DNA from: Devosia psychrophila
Lineage (GTDB): Bacteria; Pseudomonadota; Alphaproteobacteria; Rhizobiales; Devosiaceae
Assembly: GCF_000971275.1 (NCBI RefSeq)
Contig: NZ_LAPV01000153.1
Location: 1-64,000 of the forward strand
DNA: 64,000 nucleotides
Direction of reading: 5' to 3'
The notes under the pieces are model-generated. The model was not told the DNA's origin. It searched no databases and saw only the letters and a program-made list of their open reading frames with translations. The translations under genes and the position numbers were made by a program. Shown here piece by piece: positions 8,882 through 17,957 of this stretch. The first letter of the stretch is position 1; each line of letters starts with the position of its first letter.

Positions 8882-9832
8882 TCAGTTGGGCGAGTAGAAG
8901 ATGTGCGAGCCGATCGAGGCGACGGCATTGTAGGTGTTGGACCAAGACGGGTTCACATTGGTCGTGTGGTAGTAAAGCGCCGAGCCAGGCACGGCGCCGA
9001 CGTCATCGCCCAGGGCAAATTCAGCATATACAGCCTGCGCCAGATCGGCTGAACGGGCCCACGCACGGCGTTCGCCCGGTGCGTCGTTGCGGCCGTCGCA
9101 GGCGAAGGTGAACTGGCAGCGGTGATAGCCCTTGTCGGCATTCTGGTAGATCACGCCGCAGAGGGTTCCCGGGAACTTGCCGGAACGAGCGCGGTTGACG
9201 ATGACATTGGCCACTGCCAGCTGGCCGGCTTCGCTCTCGCCGCGGGCTTCGTGATAGATCGCCTGCGCCAGGCAATCGCGCTCGGCATCGGCATGCTGCA
9301 CGCGCTTTTCCATCGGCTGGTAGCTGGTCTCGACATAGGCAGCCAGCATGTGCTGGTTGAGGTCGGGCTCGGGGCGCGCTGTCGGGCTGGTGAAGCTGGC
9401 AATTGCTGAAACGGCGCTGTTGCTCTTGATCGAGCCGCGGGCAATGTAGCCCATCAGCACGTCGGCGGTGAGTTCTTCGGGCGCCTGCAGGCCGAGCACA
9501 TCGACGGCGCGCAGCTGGTTCTGGCGATCGACATAATTGGCAAGAAGGGCGGGGGTGAGTGGCTGTTGGCCGGGCGCAACGGCGACCAGTGTCGGGCCGA
9601 TGGCGGGCTGGGCGCGGAGCGCCACCAGATCGGCCGGAACTGTAAGCGGGGTAACATCAGCAACGCGGATGGTCTGGGCGTGGGCAGGCACGAGGGTAAT
9701 GAACAGTACGAGCGCAAGCGCTCCGAAGGCGAGTACATGCGAAACCGCACGCACAACATTGTTCCGCCAGCTCTGCCCCAATGCCCCGTCCTTACCCATG
9801 AGCCCGTCCGGCCATATCCGGCGGGCCTTCAT
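8882..9832 (-). CDS. SleB-type cell wall hydrolase (Hydrolase_2), exported
   Basis: Probable peptidoglycan lytic enzyme acting in the periplasm. An N-terminal membrane or signal segment (VLAFGALALVLFITLVPAHA) is followed by a low-complexity region, then the C-terminal SleB/CwlJ domain: CLAQAIYHEARGESEAGQLA with the catalytic Glu, NVIVNRARSGKFPGTLCGVIYQ, and FACDGRNDAPGERRAW. I start at MKARRIW (316 residues); starts at 9883 or at MGKDG (9796) are also possible because no ribosome-binding site is strong. A perfect CtrA box lies about 110 bp upstream, which suggests cell-cycle control. Confidence 0.85.
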   Translation of the reverse strand: MKARRIWPDGLMGKDGALGQSWRNNVVRAVSHVLAFGALALVLFITLVPAHAQTIRVADVTPLTVPADLVALRAQPAIGPTLVAVAPGQQPLTPALLANYVDRQNQLRAVDVLGLQAPEELTADVLMGYIARGSIKSNSAVSAIASFTSPTARPEPDLNQHMLAAYVETSYQPMEKRVQHADAERDCLAQAIYHEARGESEAGQLAVANVIVNRARSGKFPGTLCGVIYQNADKGYHRCQFTFACDGRNDAPGERRAWARSADLAQAVYAEFALGDDVGAVPGSALYYHTTNVNPSWSNTYNAVASIGSHIFYSPN

Positions 9833-9940
9833 CGGGACCTGACTTGCAGGTCCTTCGTCATTTCCCGGCTGCACCCTATCCAAGGTCCGCAGCGGAGGGA
9901 AGTCGAAATTTACGGCTGCTTAACCATAGCCGTTAGCTTG

Positions 9941-9955
9941 TTAAGTTAGGGTTAA
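9941..9955. promoter_or_regulatory. Perfect CtrA box upstream of the cell wall hydrolase gene
   Basis: TTAA-N7-TTAA with no mismatch (TTAAGTTAGGGTTAA). A separate TTAACCAT half-site is at 9920-9927. Both lie within the ~110 bp before the chosen start of the minus-strand SleB gene. CtrA is the cell-cycle master regulator of alphaproteobacteria. Confidence 0.6.
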
Positions 9956-10114
9956 TCTACCGGGCAGCAGAAGAAAACCCAATTGATGTAAGTACTTCCA
10001 GGGTGGTGAAGGGTCAGTATAGCCAGCGCGTAAAAGTTTACGCATTACCGCGGTGAGCAGCGGATATTACTGTGGAGAGGGAAGTGGCTACCAACTAGCC
10101 GAGAGCACCAAGCT

Positions 10115-10219
10115 GCACCTCCCCCTCGACGGGGGAGGCTAGGTGGGGGTATCGTTTAGCCCCAATGCGGGCTAAACGCCCCCTCCCTGACCCTCCCCGC
10201 GAGGTGGAGGGTGTCGACT
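10115..10219. repeat. Class B palindromic repeat
   Basis: Starts GCACCTCCCCCTCGACGGGG, has a central 9-bp hairpin GTTTAGCCC / GGGCTAAAC with a 6-nt loop, and ends GGTGGAGGGTGTCGACTG. The repeat at 59990-60098 is a clear inverted copy with the same ends and core. The rest of the gap 9956-10114 shows nothing recognisable. Confidence 0.75.
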
Positions 10220-10242
10220 GCAACGAGCGCGGCTTCGATATT

Positions 10243-10926
10243 TCAGTTCCGGTCGAACGCCGCCAACCTTACGTGGTCGAGGCTTTCCATCACGGCGATG
10301 CCGAGGGCGCGAATTTCCTCGCTGGGATGCACCAGGTCCGGCACCATGACGGTCTGCATGCCGGCGGCATGCGCGGCGTGGACGCCGGCATGGCTGTCTT
10401 CCAGCGCCAGGCACTTGAGCGGATCTACGCCCAGCCGTCGCGCCGCCGTCAGATAAGGCTCGGGATGCGGCTTGGGATTGACCACGTCGTCGCGCGTGAC
10501 GATGGTTTCGAACAGGTCATACAGCCCCGCCGCCGTGAGGTGATGCTTGGCGTGAGGATTGCGCGACGAAGTGGCTACCGCGGTGGGAATGTTGCGCTCG
10601 CGCAATTCCGTCACCAGTTCCAGCGCCCCCGCCTTGACCGGCACGCCCGAATGGCTGCGTTCGCGCATGATGACGCGGCAGCGCTCGTCGAACAGGGTGT
10701 AGGGAAAGCTCACGCCGTAGGCTTCGAGCAGCAGCTTGTTGGTGTGCTCGTGGCTGCCGCCGACCATGGACATATGCACCGCATCGGTCATCTCGAAGCC
10801 AAGCTCGGTGCAGACTTCAAACACGATGGTCCGAAACACGCTCTCGGTGTCGAGCAGCGTGCCGTCCATATCGAAAATGACTGCCTGGAAAGGCGCTAGG
10901 CGCAAAATGTCGCTCTGGGGTTTCAT
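10243..10926 (-). CDS. HAD-superfamily hydrolase, beta-phosphoglucomutase-like
   Basis: 227 residues. Motif I FDMDGTLLDTES carries the nucleophile Asp and the general acid Asp; motif II is AVATSSRNPHAK; motif III Lys is in VVNPKPHPEPYL; motif IV is CLALEDSHAGVHAAHAAGM. An alpha-helical cap of about 70 residues after motif I puts it in subfamily IA (phosphatases and beta-phosphoglucomutases). The substrate cannot be read from sequence. It is divergent from selO with about 125 bp between starts. Confidence 0.88.
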   Translation of the reverse strand: MKPQSDILRLAPFQAVIFDMDGTLLDTESVFRTIVFEVCTELGFEMTDAVHMSMVGGSHEHTNKLLLEAYGVSFPYTLFDERCRVIMRERSHSGVPVKAGALELVTELRERNIPTAVATSSRNPHAKHHLTAAGLYDLFETIVTRDDVVNPKPHPEPYLTAARRLGVDPLKCLALEDSHAGVHAAHAAGMQTVMVPDLVHPSEEIRALGIAVMESLDHVRLAAFDRN

Positions 10927-11051
10927 TCATCTCGATATAGGGCGATTTGGTGCACCTTGCTAGGCAAGGGCTGGAAGGGCTGGGTTGCAACGCGCGCTTT
11001 TGCATGGGCGTGCATACGCAACGTAGGATCAATGTTAGCGTTGAAGCCACC

Positions 11052-12461
11052 ATGACCTGCTTCAAGCCCGCCAAGAACCACCTGTCGCTCGGCGACGCCT
11101 TCTTCGATCGCGTCAAACCGGCCGATTTTCCAAACACCATCCTGCGCCATCGCGACCAGCGCTGGGCCAAGCGCGTCGGGCTGGATGACCTCGCCGACGT
11201 CCAATGGCTCAGCCATTTTGGCCGCTTCGAACCTTTACCCGGTTCGCTGCCGCAGCCCTTGGCGCTGCGCTACCACGGTCACCAGTTCCGCAGCTACAAC
11301 CCAGATCTCGGCGATGGCCGCGGCTTCCTGTTCGCCCAAGGCCATGACCTCGCCGACAGTCGCCTGCTCGATTTTGGTACCAAGGGATCGGGCCGCACGC
11401 CGTGGTCGCGCGGCGGCGATGGGCGGCTCACCCTCAAGGGTGGCGTCCGCGAGGTACTGGCCACAGAGATGCTGGAAGCGCTGGGTGTCTATACGTCAAA
11501 GAGCTTTTCGCTGATCGAAACCGGCGAGAACCTCGATCGGAGCGACGAACCGTCACCGACGCGATCCTCGGTGCTGGTCCGGCTCAGTCACAGCCACATC
11601 CGCATCGGCACCTTCCAGCGCCTCGCCTATATTGAGGATCACGCGAGCCTCCGACAATTACTCGATTATGCCATTGCCACCTACTATCCCGAGCTGGCCA
11701 ACGCGCCAGACAAAGCCGTCGCTTTCCTCGAAGCGGTCGTCGGCAACGTAGCCAGGCTCGGCGCACAATGGATCGCTGCCGGATTTATCCACGGTGTGTT
11801 GAACACTGATAATATCAACATTACCGGCGAGAGTTTCGACTACGGCCCATGGCGGTTCCTGCCGACCTACGATCCAGGCTTTACCGCCGCCTATTTTGAC
11901 GAAACCGGGCTCTACAGCTTCGGCAAGCAGCCCGACGCGCTGGCCTGGAACCTGACGCGCCTCGCCGAGTGCTTGCTGCCGCTGTCCAGCATCGAAGCGC
12001 TTGAGCCAGCGCTTAATTCAATATGGCCCACCTTCCGGGCCGAACTGCCGCGCCAGATGCTGCGCCGCCTCGGTCTCAAGCCACTCGATGTGGAAAGCGA
12101 CGGGGCCTTTGTCACCGACCTGTTTGGTTTCCTCTCGGCCAGCCAGGCGCCCTATGAGCAGTTCTTCTTCGACTGGCGCGGCGGCGTTCTCAGCGCCGAA
12201 CGAGCGGCGCGCAGTCCATCTGCGGAGCACTATGCCAGCGAGGCGTTCCGAACGGTCGCCAACGGGTTCGAACGCTATGGTCCGGCCGATGATCTCAATC
12301 TCGATCATCCCTATTTTGCCCGGACCAAGCCGCGCAGCATGCTGATCGACGAGGTCGAAGCCATTTGGGCGCCGATTGTCGACAGCGACAACTGGAGCCT
12401 GTTCCACTTCACACTGGCGGAAATTGCCGAGATGCGGCAAGCCTATGGCATCACACCCTGA
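11052..12461 (+). CDS. selO: Protein adenylyltransferase SelO (YdiU/UPF0061)
   Basis: Pseudokinase-fold enzyme that transfers AMP from ATP to Ser/Thr/Tyr of proteins, linked to redox stress in other bacteria. 469 residues from MTCFKPAKNH. Family signatures in order: LALRYHGHQFRSYNPDLGDGR is broken here into LRYHGHQF and NPDLGDGRGF, then DFGTKGSGRTPWSRGGDGRL, LKGGVREVLATEML, and the catalytic-loop-like HGVLNTDNINITGESFDYGP. Length is a little under the usual ~490. The start was chosen because residues upstream in the frame are not family-like. The gamma carbonic anhydrase gene follows after 10 bp. Confidence 0.93.
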   Translation: MTCFKPAKNHLSLGDAFFDRVKPADFPNTILRHRDQRWAKRVGLDDLADVQWLSHFGRFEPLPGSLPQPLALRYHGHQFRSYNPDLGDGRGFLFAQGHDLADSRLLDFGTKGSGRTPWSRGGDGRLTLKGGVREVLATEMLEALGVYTSKSFSLIETGENLDRSDEPSPTRSSVLVRLSHSHIRIGTFQRLAYIEDHASLRQLLDYAIATYYPELANAPDKAVAFLEAVVGNVARLGAQWIAAGFIHGVLNTDNINITGESFDYGPWRFLPTYDPGFTAAYFDETGLYSFGKQPDALAWNLTRLAECLLPLSSIEALEPALNSIWPTFRAELPRQMLRRLGLKPLDVESDGAFVTDLFGFLSASQAPYEQFFFDWRGGVLSAERAARSPSAEHYASEAFRTVANGFERYGPADDLNLDHPYFARTKPRSMLIDEVEAIWAPIVDSDNWSLFHFTLAEIAEMRQAYGITP

Positions 12462-12471
12462 GGAGGACGCC

Positions 12472-13026
12472 ATGCCCCTTTATGCCCTCGACGGTATCGC
12501 GCCGCGGATCAATCCGGATGTGGGCTGGATCGCCCCAACAGCAGTGCTGGTCGGCGACATTGCGGTCGGCGCAGAGGCTGGGATCTGGTTCGGCGTGGTC
12601 GCCCGCGGCGATATCGAAGCCATCAGCATCGGCGCGCGCACCAATGTGCAGGAAAACTGCGTGTTGCATACCGATAAAGGATACCCGCTGGTCATCGGGG
12701 ACAATGTCACCATCGGCCACGGCGCCATCGTCCACGGCTGCACCATTGGTGACAACAGCCTGATCGGCATGGGCGCCACTGTGCTGAATGGCGCAAAAAT
12801 CGGCAAGAACTGCCTGATCGGCGCCAATGCGCTGGTGACCGAAAACAAGGTCATCCCCGACAATTCCATGGTGCTCGGCGCACCGGGAAAGGTGGTGCGC
12901 CAGATCGATGAGGAGGGAGTAAAATCGCTCGCCGCCTCGGCCGAGCGCTATGTTCGCAATGCCCGGCGCTTCGCCACAGGTATGATAGCGGTGGGCACGA
13001 CCCACACGGATTTTGATCCGGCATGA
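12472..13026 (+). CDS. Gamma carbonic anhydrase-like hexapeptide-repeat protein
   Basis: 184 residues of left-handed beta-helix repeats (IGARTNVQENCVLHT, IGDNVTIGHGAIVHGCTIGD, IGMGATVLNGAKIGKNCLIG). The three metal-ligand histidine positions are at VLHTD, IGHGA and IVHGC, as in the YrdA/PaaY/CaiE group. Some members are Zn carbonic anhydrases, others are of unknown role. An AGGAGG lies 5 bp before the ATG and overlaps the selO stop, which suggests translational coupling. Confidence 0.9.
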   Translation: MPLYALDGIAPRINPDVGWIAPTAVLVGDIAVGAEAGIWFGVVARGDIEAISIGARTNVQENCVLHTDKGYPLVIGDNVTIGHGAIVHGCTIGDNSLIGMGATVLNGAKIGKNCLIGANALVTENKVIPDNSMVLGAPGKVVRQIDEEGVKSLAASAERYVRNARRFATGMIAVGTTHTDFDPA

Positions 13027-13185
13027 GCGATACCAGCGAACGGACCAGGCCATCCACGTTGCTGAAATCTTGCGGCACCATTGTGTTAGCCTGGCGCTAA
13101 CCACTTGATAAGGTCGTTCCGCCGATAACCCAAACATAACCCTGACAGTGCAGTATGGCTCGGTTGGTCCCGAAGGTGGGCCGCG

Positions 13186-15864
13186 GTGGCGCACCCCGTG
13201 ACTTCAAACACTACACATATTCAGAAGCATCGCCTCCACTGGCCGCGGCCCACGCTGCTGCCATCGCTGGTGGCGCTTACCCTGCTGGTCATCGGCGGTG
13301 TATTCCTCGACCGCCAGAACAGCGTGATCAACGAAGAGCGTGCCCGTGCCAGCGTCGCAGGCGAAGTCTCCCTGGTTCGCGCAAAGCTCGAAGGCAATAT
13401 CAACGGCAATATCCAGCTGGTGCGCGGTTTGGTCTCTACCATTTCCACCGAGCCGCGAATGAAACAGCCGCGGTTCTCGGCGCTGGTTTCGAACCTGTTC
13501 GAGGAACACAGCCAGTTGCGATCGGTCGCCGCGGCGCCAGATCTGGTGGTCTCCATGACCTATCCAATTGTGGGCAACGAGAAAGTCATTGGCCTCGACT
13601 ATCGCCACACTCCGGCTCAACTCGAAGCCGTGCTGAAGGCGCGCGACACCGGCAAGCTGGTATTGGCAGGGCCGGTCGATCTGGTGCAAGGCGGACGCGG
13701 CTTTGTCGGTCGCTTCCCCGTCTATACCGATACTCCAGCGGGGCGCATGTTCTGGGGAGTGGTCTCGGCGGTGGTGGATGTGGGTCGCCTCTATGCCGAC
13801 AGCGGCTTGCTTGACAAGTCGCTTGGCCTCGACGTTTCGATTGCCCGGATCAGCTCACGCGACAATGCCGGAACGCCGTTCTTTGGCCCAGACCTTAGTG
13901 GCCAGAATGCCGTCACCGCAACGGTGGTCCTGCCGTCAGGACGTTGGGAAATTGCCGCTGTCCCCAAGGGCGGCTGGGGCACCGCACACAATAATAGCCT
14001 GCTGTTGCGCCTGGCCATGATCATCGCCGGCGCGCTGATCCTGCTGCCCATCGTGATTACCGGCCGCCTGTTGGGCGAACGGCAGAGCCATTTCCGCGAG
14101 GTCCAATCGCGTAAGGCCGAACTGGAGCAAATTTCGCGGCGCCTCGCATTGGCCCTCGACGTTTCAAAGGTCGGCGTCTGGGAAATGGACCTCGAAAGCG
14201 GCGATGAAACCTGGGATGCCCGCACTAATGAACTCTACGGGCTCGACACCGATGGCGGCAGCCGAAGTCACGAGCATTGGAAGGCGGCAGTGCATCCCGA
14301 GGACCAGGAGCGTGCCGAAGCTGACTTCCGGCGCATGATCGCTACCGGCCGCTACGAATCCCATTATCGCGTCATGCTGCCCAATAATACCATCCGCCAT
14401 GTGCGATCCATGGGCGCGCTGTTCAGTGAGTTCGACGCTCCCGAGCGCGTGGTCGGCGTTAATTGGGATGTGACTGCCGACGTGCTGCTCAATGAGGACC
14501 TTCGCTGCGCCACGCTGCTGACCGAGGCGCGCAATCGCGATCTCGAAGCGGCGCGCGTCCGCATTGAACACAATGCGCTGCATGACAGCCTGACCGGCTT
14601 GCCCAACCGCCGCTATCTCGATGAAATGCTGAAGCGCGAAGCCGCGGCGGGTTTTCGCGGTACCGGCAGCATGGCCATGCTGCATGTCGATCTCGACCGC
14701 TTCAAGCAGATCAACGACACGCTGGGCCATGCGGCGGGCGATGCCATGCTGATCCATGCCGGCGCCGTGCTGCGTGACAACTGCAGCTACAATGACTTCG
14801 TTGCCCGCATCGGCGGCGACGAATTCGTGGTGCTGACCAGTGCCGAAGACGGCCCCCTTTATCTTGGCGCGCTGGCCGAACGGATCGTGCGGCAGATGCG
14901 CCAGCCGGTGAAGTACCAAGGCCACGAATGCCGCTTTGGCGTCAGCATCGGTATCGCAGCGGACCGGCGGGAAGTGATCGATGTGCAGCGCCTGCTGATC
15001 AATGCCGATATCGCGCTCTATCGCGCCAAGGGCCGCGGCCGCAATCGCTACGAGTTTTTCACCGATGCGCTGCAGGCAGAAGTCGTCACGACCAAGCGCA
15101 TCGCCGATGAAATCCTCAACGGCTTGGAGCGTGACGAATTTGTCGCCTGGTTCCAGCCCCAATTCGACGCAAAAACGCTCGAAATGGTTGGCGTCGAGGC
15201 GCTGGTGCGCTGGCAACATCCCATCGAAGGGATCAAGCCGCCCGCCGATTTCCTGCTGGTTGCCGAAGAGCTCAATGTTGTCGCCACCATAGACCGCGTC
15301 GTGCTGGCGCAATCGCTTGAAGCGCTCGATCGCTGGGATAAGATGGGCCTCCATGTTCCGCGCGTCTCGGTCAATGTCTCGCATCGCCGCCTGCACGACG
15401 AAGACCTGATCAGGGGCCTGCTCGAACTCGACATCGAGCCCGGACGGATCGCGTTCGAACTGGTGGAGTCGATCTATCTTGACGAGGGCGATGCGATGAT
15501 CGGTTGGAATATCGATCGCATCAAGGAACTCGGCATCGACGTCGAGATTGACGATTTCGGCACCGGCTATGCCTCCATCGTCTCGCTGCAGAAGATGCGG
15601 CCCAAGCGGCTCAAGATCGACCGCCAACTGGTCGATCCTATTCTGGTCGATCCGGCGCAACGGCAACTGCTGGCCTCCATTGTCGAGATCGGCAAGTCGA
15701 TGGGCATCGAAGTCGTCGCCGAAGGCGTCGAGACCATGGAACATGCAGCCATCCTGCGCGACCTGGGCGTGGATATCCTGCAGGGCTACGCTTTCTCCCG
15801 TCCGCTCAGTATCGCCGATCTTGAAACCTTCCTCACCGCTAAAGCCTGGCTTGAGGCGTCCTAG
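13186..15864 (+). CDS. CHASE-PAS-GGDEF-EAL cyclic-di-GMP signalling protein
   Basis: Inner-membrane protein for turnover of cyclic di-GMP. 892 residues from a GTG (GAAGGTGGG lies just upstream). First membrane segment about residues 25-45, periplasmic CHASE domain (STEPRMKQPRFSALV to YADSGL), second membrane segment about 275-295, a PAS domain, GGDEF domain with intact RIGGDEFVVL, and EAL domain with intact VEALVRWQHP, DDFGTGYAS and VAEGVET. I see no RxxD inhibitory site before GGDEF. Both enzymatic motifs are intact, so the net activity is unclear. No signalling partner is adjacent. Confidence 0.93.
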   Translation: MAHPVTSNTTHIQKHRLHWPRPTLLPSLVALTLLVIGGVFLDRQNSVINEERARASVAGEVSLVRAKLEGNINGNIQLVRGLVSTISTEPRMKQPRFSALVSNLFEEHSQLRSVAAAPDLVVSMTYPIVGNEKVIGLDYRHTPAQLEAVLKARDTGKLVLAGPVDLVQGGRGFVGRFPVYTDTPAGRMFWGVVSAVVDVGRLYADSGLLDKSLGLDVSIARISSRDNAGTPFFGPDLSGQNAVTATVVLPSGRWEIAAVPKGGWGTAHNNSLLLRLAMIIAGALILLPIVITGRLLGERQSHFREVQSRKAELEQISRRLALALDVSKVGVWEMDLESGDETWDARTNELYGLDTDGGSRSHEHWKAAVHPEDQERAEADFRRMIATGRYESHYRVMLPNNTIRHVRSMGALFSEFDAPERVVGVNWDVTADVLLNEDLRCATLLTEARNRDLEAARVRIEHNALHDSLTGLPNRRYLDEMLKREAAAGFRGTGSMAMLHVDLDRFKQINDTLGHAAGDAMLIHAGAVLRDNCSYNDFVARIGGDEFVVLTSAEDGPLYLGALAERIVRQMRQPVKYQGHECRFGVSIGIAADRREVIDVQRLLINADIALYRAKGRGRNRYEFFTDALQAEVVTTKRIADEILNGLERDEFVAWFQPQFDAKTLEMVGVEALVRWQHPIEGIKPPADFLLVAEELNVVATIDRVVLAQSLEALDRWDKMGLHVPRVSVNVSHRRLHDEDLIRGLLELDIEPGRIAFELVESIYLDEGDAMIGWNIDRIKELGIDVEIDDFGTGYASIVSLQKMRPKRLKIDRQLVDPILVDPAQRQLLASIVEIGKSMGIEVVAEGVETMEHAAILRDLGVDILQGYAFSRPLSIADLETFLTAKAWLEAS

Positions 15865-15931
15865 GCCGATGCTGCCCTTCTCAAATCGCCTTCGCCGTGC
15901 ATTCTTCCCGCAATAAATAGGGGGGAACAGC

Positions 15932-16966
15932 ATGAGCGACGCACGAGGACGGTTCGGGATCGGCGTTATCGGCGCGGGGATGGGTGCCAAACCACACGCC
16001 TTGGCCCTGCAATCGCTCAACCAGGACATTGCCGTACTCGGTGTCTATCGGCGTGACGCCGCCCAGCGCGCCGAATTCTGCCGGACCTACGGCTTCCCCG
16101 AAGCGGAGAGTTTTAACGCCCTGCTCGCCGATCCGCGGCTCGACGCTCTGTTGGTGCTGACGCCGCCCAATGCGCGAAAATCCATCGTGGAGGGGGCTGC
16201 AAAGTCCGGCAAGCACGTGCTGCTGGAAAAGCCGATCGAGCGCACACTCGCGGCAGCGGAAGATATCGTGGCCATTGCCAGCCAAGCCGGTATTACCCTT
16301 GGCGTCATCTTCCAACACCGCTTCCGCCGCGCCTCGCGCTACCTCGCCGAGGCCGTCGCCGAGAACCGCTATGGCCCGCTGGAGGCGGTCAGTCTCACCG
16401 TGCCATGGTGGCGTCCCCAAAGCTATTACGACCAACCCGGACGCGGTACGTTGCAACAGGACGGCGGCGGGGTGCTGCTGACCCAGGCGATCCACTCGCT
16501 CGATCTGATGCTGAGCCTGTGCGGCGAAGTCAGCGCCGTCACCGCCATGGCCAAGACGACGCGCCTGCATAAGATGGAAACCGAAGACTTCGTCTCGGCG
16601 GGCCTCGAATTCGCCAATGGCGCCATTGGAGCCGTGACGGCAACCACGGCCAGCTTTCCGGGCGGCCCGGAAAGCCTGACGCTGAACTTTGCCCAGGTCA
16701 CCGCCACACTGACAGCCGGCAACCTCACCGTCCACACTATGAGCGGCGAAACCATCACTGAAGGCGACGCCACCCAGGGCGGCGGCGGCGCCGATCCCAT
16801 GGCTTTCCCCTTCGACTGGCACGCCGCCCAGATCGCCGAATTCGCCGACGCTGTGCGCCATGGAAGGCAACCGGTCAGCACCGGGCACACAGCCTTGCGG
16901 GTGCACAGGTTGATCGATGCGATGATGGCTTCTTCAAAGGCCGGGCAGAAGGTGGTGGTTTCCTAG
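15932..16966 (+). CDS. Gfo/Idh/MocA family NAD(P)-dependent oxidoreductase
   Basis: 344 residues. N-terminal Rossmann fold with GVIGAGMGAKPHALAL, then LTPPNARKSIV and the family signature GKHVLLEKPIERTL with the catalytic-site Lys; C-terminal substrate domain has QDGGGVLLTQAIHSLDL, containing the conserved His. The family oxidises sugars, inositols or sugar acids; the substrate here is unknown. A strong GGGGGGA site precedes the ATG. It ends at a class A repeat and faces the dipeptide ABC operon. Confidence 0.9.
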   Translation: MSDARGRFGIGVIGAGMGAKPHALALQSLNQDIAVLGVYRRDAAQRAEFCRTYGFPEAESFNALLADPRLDALLVLTPPNARKSIVEGAAKSGKHVLLEKPIERTLAAAEDIVAIASQAGITLGVIFQHRFRRASRYLAEAVAENRYGPLEAVSLTVPWWRPQSYYDQPGRGTLQQDGGGVLLTQAIHSLDLMLSLCGEVSAVTAMAKTTRLHKMETEDFVSAGLEFANGAIGAVTATTASFPGGPESLTLNFAQVTATLTAGNLTVHTMSGETITEGDATQGGGGADPMAFPFDWHAAQIAEFADAVRHGRQPVSTGHTALRVHRLIDAMMASSKAGQKVVVS

Positions 16967-16974
16967 GAAGCAAG

Positions 16975-17097
16975 AATACCCCCACTTAGCCTCCCCCTGA
17001 AAAGGGGGAGGGACTTCATCGAGTATTGGGCTCGATCCAGCCCAGGCACAGTTGGGATTCCTCCCCCTGATCAGGGGGAGGCTAGGTTGGGCTACCC
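16975..17097. repeat. Class A palindromic repeat between convergent genes
   Basis: Imperfectly palindromic as a whole: starts AATACCCCCACTTAGCCTCC and ends in the inverse GGAGGCTAGGTTGGG. Two inner hairpins are CCTCCCCCTGAAAAGGGGG and CCTCCCCCTGATCAGGGGG. Homologous copies are at 25103-25222 and, inverted, 33101-33222. Confidence 0.8.
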
Positions 17098-17124
17098 CAA
17101 CAAAGACTCTTCCGGCCGCAACCC

Positions 17125-17955
17125 CTACCCGACCAGAGCCGCCTTCTTCGCCAGCCGCGCCTTGATGCTCTCGACGCTCGAATTCGGCGTCGCGGCAAAC
17201 AACGTCCGCGTGTACTCATGCTGCGGATCACCAAACACCGCGTCGCGCGTGCCGTGCTCCACCACATCGCCAAAATACATCACCATCACCTCGTCGGCGA
17301 TGTAGCGCACGACGCTGAGGTCGTGGCTGATGAACACATAGGTCAGCCCGAACTCGTCCTGCAGGTCCTTGAGTAGGTTGAGAATCTGCGCCTGCACCGA
17401 CAGGTCGAGCGCAGACACCGGCTCGTCGAGCACGAGGAAACTCGGATTGAGCATCAGCGCCCGCGCGATGGCGATACGCTGGCGCTGGCCGCCCGAGAAC
17501 ATGTGCGGATAGCGATTAAAATGCTCCGGACCCAGACCGACCTTGGTCAACATGGCCATGGCCTTGTCGCGACGCTCCGGTGCCTTCATGTCGGTATTGA
17601 GCAGCAGCGGTTCGCCCAGCACGTCGCCGATCTTCTGGCGCGGATTGAGCGAGCCATAGGGGTTCTGGAACACGATCTGCACCTTTTGGCGCATCTCGCG
17701 AGTGACGTGGTGGGCATCGGCCTTGAGGCCGTCGATCAGGATTTCGCCCGCTGTGGGGGCGTCGATCAGCGTGATCATGCGGGCAAGGGTCGACTTGCCG
17801 CAGCCGCTTTCGCCCACCACAGCCAGAGTCTTGCCCTTCTGCAGCGTGAAGTTCACGCTTTTGACGGCATGCACCATCTTCGCCGGACGCAGGAAACCAC
17901 CGGAGGTGACATAGTCGCGGGTGAGGTTGCGGACTTCGAGAACGGGTGTCGCCAT
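17125..17955 (-). CDS. dppF: Dipeptide/oligopeptide ABC transporter ATP-binding protein (DppF-like)
   Basis: 276 residues. Walker A GESGCGKSTLA, Q-loop VFQNPYGSLNPRQ, signature FSGGQRQRIAIARAL, Walker B FLVLDEPVSALD, H-loop FISHDLSVV. The middle PYGSLNPR is typical of OppF/DppF. ATG at 17955 chosen because GGGAG lies upstream; a TTG two codons earlier is less likely. The start follows the stop of the partner ATPase gene directly, so the two are translationally coupled. Last gene of the operon. Confidence 0.92.
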   Translation of the reverse strand: MATPVLEVRNLTRDYVTSGGFLRPAKMVHAVKSVNFTLQKGKTLAVVGESGCGKSTLARMITLIDAPTAGEILIDGLKADAHHVTREMRQKVQIVFQNPYGSLNPRQKIGDVLGEPLLLNTDMKAPERRDKAMAMLTKVGLGPEHFNRYPHMFSGGQRQRIAIARALMLNPSFLVLDEPVSALDLSVQAQILNLLKDLQDEFGLTYVFISHDLSVVRYIADEVMVMYFGDVVEHGTRDAVFGDPQHEYTRTLFAATPNSSVESIKARLAKKAALVG

Positions 17956-17957
17956 TA

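Noticed and set aside
14164-16029. 621-codon minus-strand frame over the GGDEF-EAL gene
   Set aside because: Composition rich in Asp/His/Gly/Gln typical of the antisense frame of a GC-rich gene; the plus-strand gene has intact domains.
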